Assembly: GCA_027622355.1 (NCBI GenBank)
Contig: JAQBZT010000073.1
Location: 1-10,469, forward strand
From: a bacterium
Lineage (GTDB): Bacteria; UBA8248
Reading direction: 5' to 3'
DNA: 10,469 nucleotides
The notes below the pieces were generated by a model. The model was not told the DNA's origin and did no database searches. It saw only the letters and a list, made by a program, of their open reading frames with translations. A program made the position numbers and the translations under genes. The stretch's first letter is position 1; each line of letters begins with the position of its first letter. Positions 6,553 to 10,469 of this stretch are shown in pieces.

Positions 6553-6996
6553 TCAGCGCCGGCCTGTCCGGCGGCGCTTTTGTCGGGGGGAATCTTCCAG
6601 CGGGTCCGTTACCATATTGAGTTTCTTGATCCCCGAAGCCCGAATCGCGGCCATCGCCTTGACGACTTCTCCGTAGGGGACATCGCGATCCGCCCGAAGG
6701 AAAACTTCCTTTTTTTGCCGGCCCTGGAATATGGCCGTGAGTTTCGTCCGCAGATCGGAAGCCCGTATCTCCCTGTCATTGATGTAGATTTTCCGGCCCT
6801 TGTCTACGGTGACGATGATCGCATCTTCGGTCGGGTCGGCTCCTTCGGCCGTCACCTTGGGCAAATCAACATGCACGGCCTGCTGAAGGAGCGGGGCTGT
6901 CACCATGAAAATGATCAAAAGAACGAGCATGACATCCACCAACGGCGTAACGTTGATGTCCGAAAGACGGCTGCCCCGGGTGATATTCGATGCCAT
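6553..6996 (-). CDS. tolR: Tol-Pal motor protein TolR (ExbD/TolR family)
   Basis: TolR is the dimeric stator partner of TolQ, with one inner-membrane helix and a periplasmic domain, and it helps turn the proton gradient into movement of TolA. The 147-residue product is of normal family length. It shows the ExbD/TolR signature DINVTPLVDVMLVLLIIFMV (13-32), in which Asp21 is the protonatable membrane residue. The periplasmic domain follows with VDLPK, IYINDREI, FLRADRDVPYGEVV and GIKKLNMVTDP. The tail is very basic (QKRRRTGRR). ATG at 6996 has GGGA about eight bases upstream, and the gene follows the tolQ stop by 15 bases. Confidence 0.96.
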   Translation of the reverse strand: MASNITRGSRLSDINVTPLVDVMLVLLIIFMVTAPLLQQAVHVDLPKVTAEGADPTEDAIIVTVDKGRKIYINDREIRASDLRTKLTAIFQGRQKKEVFLRADRDVPYGEVVKAMAAIRASGIKKLNMVTDPLEDSPRQKRRRTGRR

Positions 6997-7011
6997 GGCG
7001 AGTCCCGCGCG

Positions 7012-7755
7012 CTAGATGCGCATGAAATGGCGGCCCACCAGATTCAGGAAATCCGCAGAAAAATTTTCAATCTCATCTGAGATAACCTTGACCTGGTTCT
7101 GGTAATGGTTGTAGGCGATCACGGCGGGTATCGCCGCCGCAAGCCCCACCGCGGTCGCGATCAAGGCCTCGCTGATGCCGGGCGCCACCACGGCGAGACC
7201 TGCCGTCCCCTGTATCCCGATTTCCCGAAAAGAGTTCATGATGCCCCAAACCGTTCCGAAAAGACCGATGAACGGCGTGGCGCTGGCCGTGGTGGCGAGA
7301 AAGGTCATCGCCCGCTCCAGCTTTCCGATCTCCTCGTTCGCCGCCCGCTTGAGCGCCCGCTCGACGCCCTCGATGCCGTTCCCACGGGGGGAGAAAGATT
7401 CCTCCTCATCGCCGCCCCTGGCCTTTAATATCTGGTCCACCTCGCGGTAGCCGGCGGAAAATACGTTGAAAAGGGGATTTCCCGCAAAGCCGGCCGACTC
7501 TTCATGGAGCTGGTCCAGCCGCTTGGCGCGCCAGAAAATTTCCTGGAAGCTTTCCGCCCCCCCCCTGGCTCGCCGCAATTCAATATACTTCCAGATGATG
7601 ATGGCCCAAGAGGTCAGGGAGAAAAAAAGAAGCACCAGCAACACGAGAGCGACCACCCCCCCGGAATGAAAAGCCAGGGAGATAATGTCGAACTCTTTTC
7701 TGGAAGCGGCGGCGGAACCTGTGGTGATGGGTGCGGCAACAAAAGCGAAAAACAA
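7012..7755 (-). CDS. tolQ: Tol-Pal motor protein TolQ (MotA/TolQ/ExbB proton channel family)
   Basis: TolQ is the three-helix inner-membrane protein that forms the proton channel with TolR. From the TTG start the product has 247 residues. Membrane segment 1 (about 32-56) contains SLTSWAIIIWK. A cytoplasmic loop follows, then segment 2 with TASATPFIGLFGTVWGIMNSF (about 156-176) and segment 3 with PGISEALIATAVGLAAAIPA (about 192-211), both family signatures. The start is uncertain. TTG at 7755 has GAGGAG six bases upstream, lies downstream of the candidate promoter start, and gives a length nearer the family norm. An in-frame ATG at 7794 would add 13 residues, but has no good ribosome site and abuts the putative -10 box. 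The gene is first in the minus-strand tol cluster. Confidence 0.95.
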   Translation of the reverse strand: MFFAFVAAPITTGSAAASRKEFDIISLAFHSGGVVALVLLVLLFFSLTSWAIIIWKYIELRRARGGAESFQEIFWRAKRLDQLHEESAGFAGNPLFNVFSAGYREVDQILKARGGDEEESFSPRGNGIEGVERALKRAANEEIGKLERAMTFLATTASATPFIGLFGTVWGIMNSFREIGIQGTAGLAVVAPGISEALIATAVGLAAAIPAVIAYNHYQNQVKVISDEIENFSADFLNLVGRHFMRI

Positions 7756-7761
7756 AGTCTT

Positions 7762-7767
7762 CTCCTC
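7762..7767 (-). promoter_or_regulatory. Ribosome binding site favouring a TTG start for tolQ
   Basis: GAGGAG on the minus strand lies six bases before TTG at 7755-7753. It is in frame inside the longer reading that begins at ATG 7794. Only the TTG has a good site at proper spacing, so this decides the tolQ start used here. Confidence 0.55.
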
Positions 7768-7784
7768 GGCGGACGGAGGTGACA

Positions 7785-7814
7785 AAAATACCATCTCTGC
7801 ATAATCGCAGTCAA
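7785..7814 (-). promoter_or_regulatory. Candidate promoter for the tol operon
   Basis: On the minus strand TTGACT (7814-7809) is followed after 18 bases by TATTTT (7790-7785). The boxes match five and four of six consensus bases. Transcription would start near 7778, leaving a leader of about 23 bases that contains GAGGAG and leads to TTG at 7755. It lies back to back with the promoter of the divergent hydrolase gene. Confidence 0.4.
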
Positions 7815-7836
7815 TACAAATGTTTTTGGCGAATCA

Positions 7837-7866
7837 TTGACACCCCTTCTGAACCATGGCGATAAT
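7837..7866 (+). promoter_or_regulatory. Strong candidate sigma70-type promoter for the M20 hydrolase gene
   Basis: A perfect TTGACA (7837-7842) is followed by 18 bases and GATAAT (7861-7866), five of six consensus bases. Transcription would start near 7873, about 23 bases before GTG at 7896, with GGAGG (7883-7887) in between. This is the best promoter match in the window and would drive both plus-strand genes. Confidence 0.62.
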
Positions 7867-7895
7867 TTCTAACCGCCCGCCCGGAGGCTTGCCAC

Positions 7896-9110
7896 GTGAG
7901 CATCGCACGCTCCAAAACCGCTGTGGTCACCTACATTGATCAGGAAGCGGATTCGCTGTGGGAACTCTCCCGGGAGCTTCATCAGAACCCCGAAATCAGT
8001 CTCGAGGAACATTTTGCAAGCCGCAGGCTCTCTGCCTTCCTGCGGGAGCGGGGCTTCCGCGTTCAAAAGGGAATCGCGGGCTTGCCGACCGCATTCCTGG
8101 CTCAAAGATCAGGCTCAAAACCCGGAAAAAGCCGCGTTTCCTTTCTCGCGGAATATGACGCCCTCCCAAAAATCGGGCACGCCTGCGGCCACAACATCAT
8201 CGCGGCGGCGAGCGTCGGCGCGGCCGCGGCCCTCGCGAAAACACTCCCACCCAAGGAAGGGGGAATCGCCGTCTTCGGAACTCCGGGGGAGGAGAAAGGG
8301 GGCGGGAAAGTCATCATGTCCCGGAAAGGCATCTTCCGGGGCGTGGACGCCGCCCTGATGATCCACCCCGCAGCCGAAACGCGGGCCGAGGTCAACTTTC
8401 TCGCCCTCGCCGAGATTTACATCCATTTTGAAGGAAAAGCCTCTCACGCCGCCGCCGCTCCCGAGGCGGGCATCAGCGCGCTCGAGGCGACCCTCGCCAC
8501 CTTTCAGTCCATCGCCGCGATGCGCCCCGGCCTTCCACCGGGCGATTCCGTGTACGGCGTCATCACAGAGGGCGGTGAGGTGCCCAACATCATCCCGGAC
8601 AAATCCGCCTCGTGGTTCTATGTGCGAAGCGCCACCCGCAAGGGGTTGGAGGCCCTCCTCAAGAAGGTGAAAAACTGCGCCCAGGCCGCCGCGAAAACAA
8701 CCGGCGCGCGGCTCCGCTTTGTGAAAAGCCCGATCACCTACGAGCCCTTGCGGATGAACTCCCGGCTGGCGGCTCTCTTTCGAGAGAATCTCGCTGCCCT
8801 CGGGGAGCGGGAAGCCGACCCGCTTCCGCCGCTGGCGATGGGCTCCTCCGACGTGGGAAACGTCAGCCAGAAGGTGCCGACCATTCATCCCCAAATCAGA
8901 ATGGTTCCCGAAGATGTGTTCCCCCACACCCCGGCCTTCGCCCGGGCCGCCGGCGGCAAAGAGGGAAGACGCACGCTCCTGCTCGGCGCCAAGGCGCTCG
9001 CCATGACCGCCCTGGACCTGCTCCTCGATGAAAAAGCACGCGAGGAGGTGTGGAAAGAATTCCGCGCCCGGGCGCGAGCGGCTGCGCCGCGCCGGAGGCG
9101 AGCGCCATGA
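7896..9110 (+). CDS. M20-family metal-dependent amidohydrolase (AbgB / ACY1L2-like)
   Basis: M20 amidohydrolases use two metal ions to split amide bonds of N-acylated or N-aminobenzoyl amino acids or small peptides. The 404-residue product matches the AbgB/ACY1L2 branch: ELHQNPEISLEE (27-38), FLAEYDALPKIGHACGHN (83-100) with Cys97 and His99, GTPGEEKGGGKVIM (128-141) with Glu132 and Glu133, and MIHP with His157. The dimerisation/lid domain has GKASHAAAAPEAG (His184), then GSSDVGNVS (316-324) and PHTPAF with His344, the last expected metal ligand. All catalytic positions look intact, and there is no signal peptide, so it should be cytoplasmic. GTG at 7896 has GGAGG eight bases upstream and a strong promoter. 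The Arg/Ala-rich tail (390-404) overlaps the next start by ATGA. The exact substrate cannot be read from the sequence. Confidence 0.9.
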   Translation: MSIARSKTAVVTYIDQEADSLWELSRELHQNPEISLEEHFASRRLSAFLRERGFRVQKGIAGLPTAFLAQRSGSKPGKSRVSFLAEYDALPKIGHACGHNIIAAASVGAAAALAKTLPPKEGGIAVFGTPGEEKGGGKVIMSRKGIFRGVDAALMIHPAAETRAEVNFLALAEIYIHFEGKASHAAAAPEAGISALEATLATFQSIAAMRPGLPPGDSVYGVITEGGEVPNIIPDKSASWFYVRSATRKGLEALLKKVKNCAQAAAKTTGARLRFVKSPITYEPLRMNSRLAALFRENLAALGEREADPLPPLAMGSSDVGNVSQKVPTIHPQIRMVPEDVFPHTPAFARAAGGKEGRRTLLLGAKALAMTALDLLLDEKAREEVWKEFRARARAAAPRRRRAP

Positions 9111-10469
9111 TCGCCAGGATCTTCGCCATCAGCGCCGCCCTCGTTCTGGCCTGGCCGTACCATCCGGCGGCGCATTCGAGCCCCAAGGACTCCGCCGTGC
9201 AGGTGGCGCCGCTTCCGGCCGCCTACCCGCGCCTCCTTCAGGCGAAAAAATACGACGAGCTTCTGGAAAGACTCCAAAACGACCCCTCCGGCCTGGGCGG
9301 AAGAAAACCCTTTCTCCTCGGCTACGCGCTTCTCCAGGCCAAGCGCCACGGCGACGCCATCGCGCATTTCGAAGAGGCAATCCGGAAAACCCCCGAGATT
9401 GCAGCCCATGCGCTTTTCTTTCTGGCCCAGTCCCACCGGGGAGCGGGCGATAACGAATCCGCCCTCCGGGCCCTGCAAAAGATGCTCCAGCGCGATCCCG
9501 GCATCGCGCACGCGCCGGAGGCCTTGGAGCACATCGCCCGCATCGAGATAGAAGAAAGCCGCCACGGCGATGCCGCCAGGACGCTGGAGCACCTTCTTCG
9601 CCGTTTCCCGGATCACGAGCGCTTTGCCGCTTTTCTCGCTCTCGCGGCCCGCACCCATGAGATGGCCGGAAACCATCGCGCGGCGGCACTCGCGTGGAGA
9701 AGGCTCTGGATGGATCACGGAGAAACCCCCGAGGCGAAGGAGGCGCTGGAAAAAACCGAATCGCTGGGCTTCATGGCCCGGCCGCGGCTCGAACCCATGA
9801 CGGCGTGGCACTTTTATCAAAGGGCGCGGAGACTGCAAAAGAGATATTACTACCAGGAGGCGTACGATTCTTTCCAGCAATTGAAGTCGCGCTTTCCAGG
9901 CTCTCTCTACGAACGGCAAATCATCCTGAACGAAGCGCTCACCCTCTACGCGCTTCGCCGGACCGATCAGGCGCGGCCCGCGCTGGAGAGAGCCATCTCC
10001 CTCTATCCCGTCAAGAACAGCGACCGCGCCATGGCCAGATACCATCTGCTGCGCAACCATCTTCGCGCCAATGACCGGACCGGCTTCGGCGAGGATTCGC
10101 GCCTTCTCCTCGAAGAGTCTCCGGAAGGGAAATGGGCCGCACGGGGCCGGTATCTTCTCGCCCGGGTGCACGAGGACTCCGGCCGCTACGAGGACGCCAC
10201 CCGCTCCTACCAAGAAGTCGTCCGCTTCCATCCTGCGTCCCCGCTTGTGCCCAAGGCCATGTGGCAGTTGGCCTGGATCCAATACCGCTCCAGAAAATTC
10301 CAGAATGCGCAGCAAGAATGGGAGGAACTCGGCCGCCGCTTTCCAAATCACTCGCTTGCTTCCTCGGCCCTCTACTGGAGCGCGGCCGCAGCCGAAAAAA
10401 GCGGAAAGCCGCAGGAAGCCGCCGCGCGTTACCGGCGGGCCGTTCAAATCTACCGCCACCTCTATTTCG
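9107..10469 (+). CDS. Secreted helical-repeat protein, probably the N-terminal part of a soluble lytic murein transglycosylase (Slt-like); cut by the window edge
   Basis: The frame is open from ATG 9107 to the right edge (454 codons, no stop). A hydrophobic N-terminus (about 2-22) followed by HSSPKDS looks like a signal peptide. The rest is all-helical with TPR-like repeats: FLLGYALLQAKRHGDAIAHF (69-88), HALFFLAQSHRGAGDNESAL, and later PKAMWQLAWIQYRSRKFQNA (382-401) and SALYWSAAAAEKSGKPQEAA. These are typical of the U-shaped superhelix of Slt70-type enzymes. The final YRRAVQIYRHLYF sits where Slt proteins read close to YYG ahead of the catalytic domain. The catalytic Glu would lie past the window, so the activity is inferred. 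A plain TPR protein is the alternative. ATG overlaps the hydrolase stop (ATGA), and GGAGG is eight bases upstream, so translation is likely coupled. Confidence 0.75.
   Translation, partial: MIARIFAISAALVLAWPYHPAAHSSPKDSAVQVAPLPAAYPRLLQAKKYDELLERLQNDPSGLGGRKPFLLGYALLQAKRHGDAIAHFEEAIRKTPEIAAHALFFLAQSHRGAGDNESALRALQKMLQRDPGIAHAPEALEHIARIEIEESRHGDAARTLEHLLRRFPDHERFAAFLALAARTHEMAGNHRAAALAWRRLWMDHGETPEAKEALEKTESLGFMARPRLEPMTAWHFYQRARRLQKRYYYQEAYDSFQQLKSRFPGSLYERQIILNEALTLYALRRTDQARPALERAISLYPVKNSDRAMARYHLLRNHLRANDRTGFGEDSRLLLEESPEGKWAARGRYLLARVHEDSGRYEDATRSYQEVVRFHPASPLVPKAMWQLAWIQYRSRKFQNAQQEWEELGRRFPNHSLASSALYWSAAAAEKSGKPQEAAARYRRAVQIYRHLYF

Noticed and set aside
8115..8927. Minus-strand open frame (270 codons) inside the M20 gene
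   Set aside because: It is antisense to intact metal-binding motifs and shows no protein family features.
8885..10459. Long minus-strand open frame (524 codons) opposite the hydrolase end and the Slt-like gene
   Set aside because: It is antisense to a frame with a signal peptide, TPR repeats and a good ribosome site. Its own translation has no recognisable motifs, and long antisense frames are common in GC-rich DNA.

Overview
The window is GC-rich, gene-dense bacterial chromosome. A complete tol-pal cluster, two lipoprotein signals with lipoboxes (Pal and CpoB) and the start of a likely lytic murein transglycosylase all point to a Gram-negative (diderm) organism. TolA carries a TonB-type C-terminal domain and CpoB is a predicted lipoprotein. 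Both differ from E. coli and suggest a lineage outside the Gammaproteobacteria, but I cannot name the taxon. I see no mobile elements, tRNA or rRNA genes, or CRISPR arrays.

Layout. Positions 7755 down to 1 are read on the minus strand: tolQ, tolR, a tolA/tonB-like gene, tolB, pal, cpoB (ybgF), ligA and the first 89 codons of a galU-like gene. Positions 7896 to the right edge are read on the plus strand: an M20-family amidohydrolase, and a 4-base ATGA overlap into a secreted helical-repeat protein that runs off the window and looks like the N-terminal superhelix of a soluble lytic transglycosylase (Slt). The two blocks diverge from a 140-base region that holds a good plus-strand promoter and a weaker minus-strand one.

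How the genes work together. TolQ and TolR form the proton-driven inner-membrane motor. The TolA/TonB-like protein carries the force across the periplasm, and TolB and Pal link it to the outer membrane and peptidoglycan. CpoB couples this system to septal peptidoglycan synthesis. An Slt-type enzyme next door would also act on the murein sacculus. ligA and galU are housekeeping genes for DNA joining and UDP-glucose synthesis that follow on the same strand.

The minus-strand block is probably not one simple operon. There is a candidate promoter and a 230-base AT-richer leader before pal. A textbook hairpin plus U-run sits between pal and cpoB, and its 3' arm contains the cpoB ribosome binding site. 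A near-consensus promoter for galU overlaps the ligA stop codon. These control signals, and the non-canonical residues in the GalU nucleotide-binding loop, are the most unusual things here. I did not find evidence for a wholly new system.
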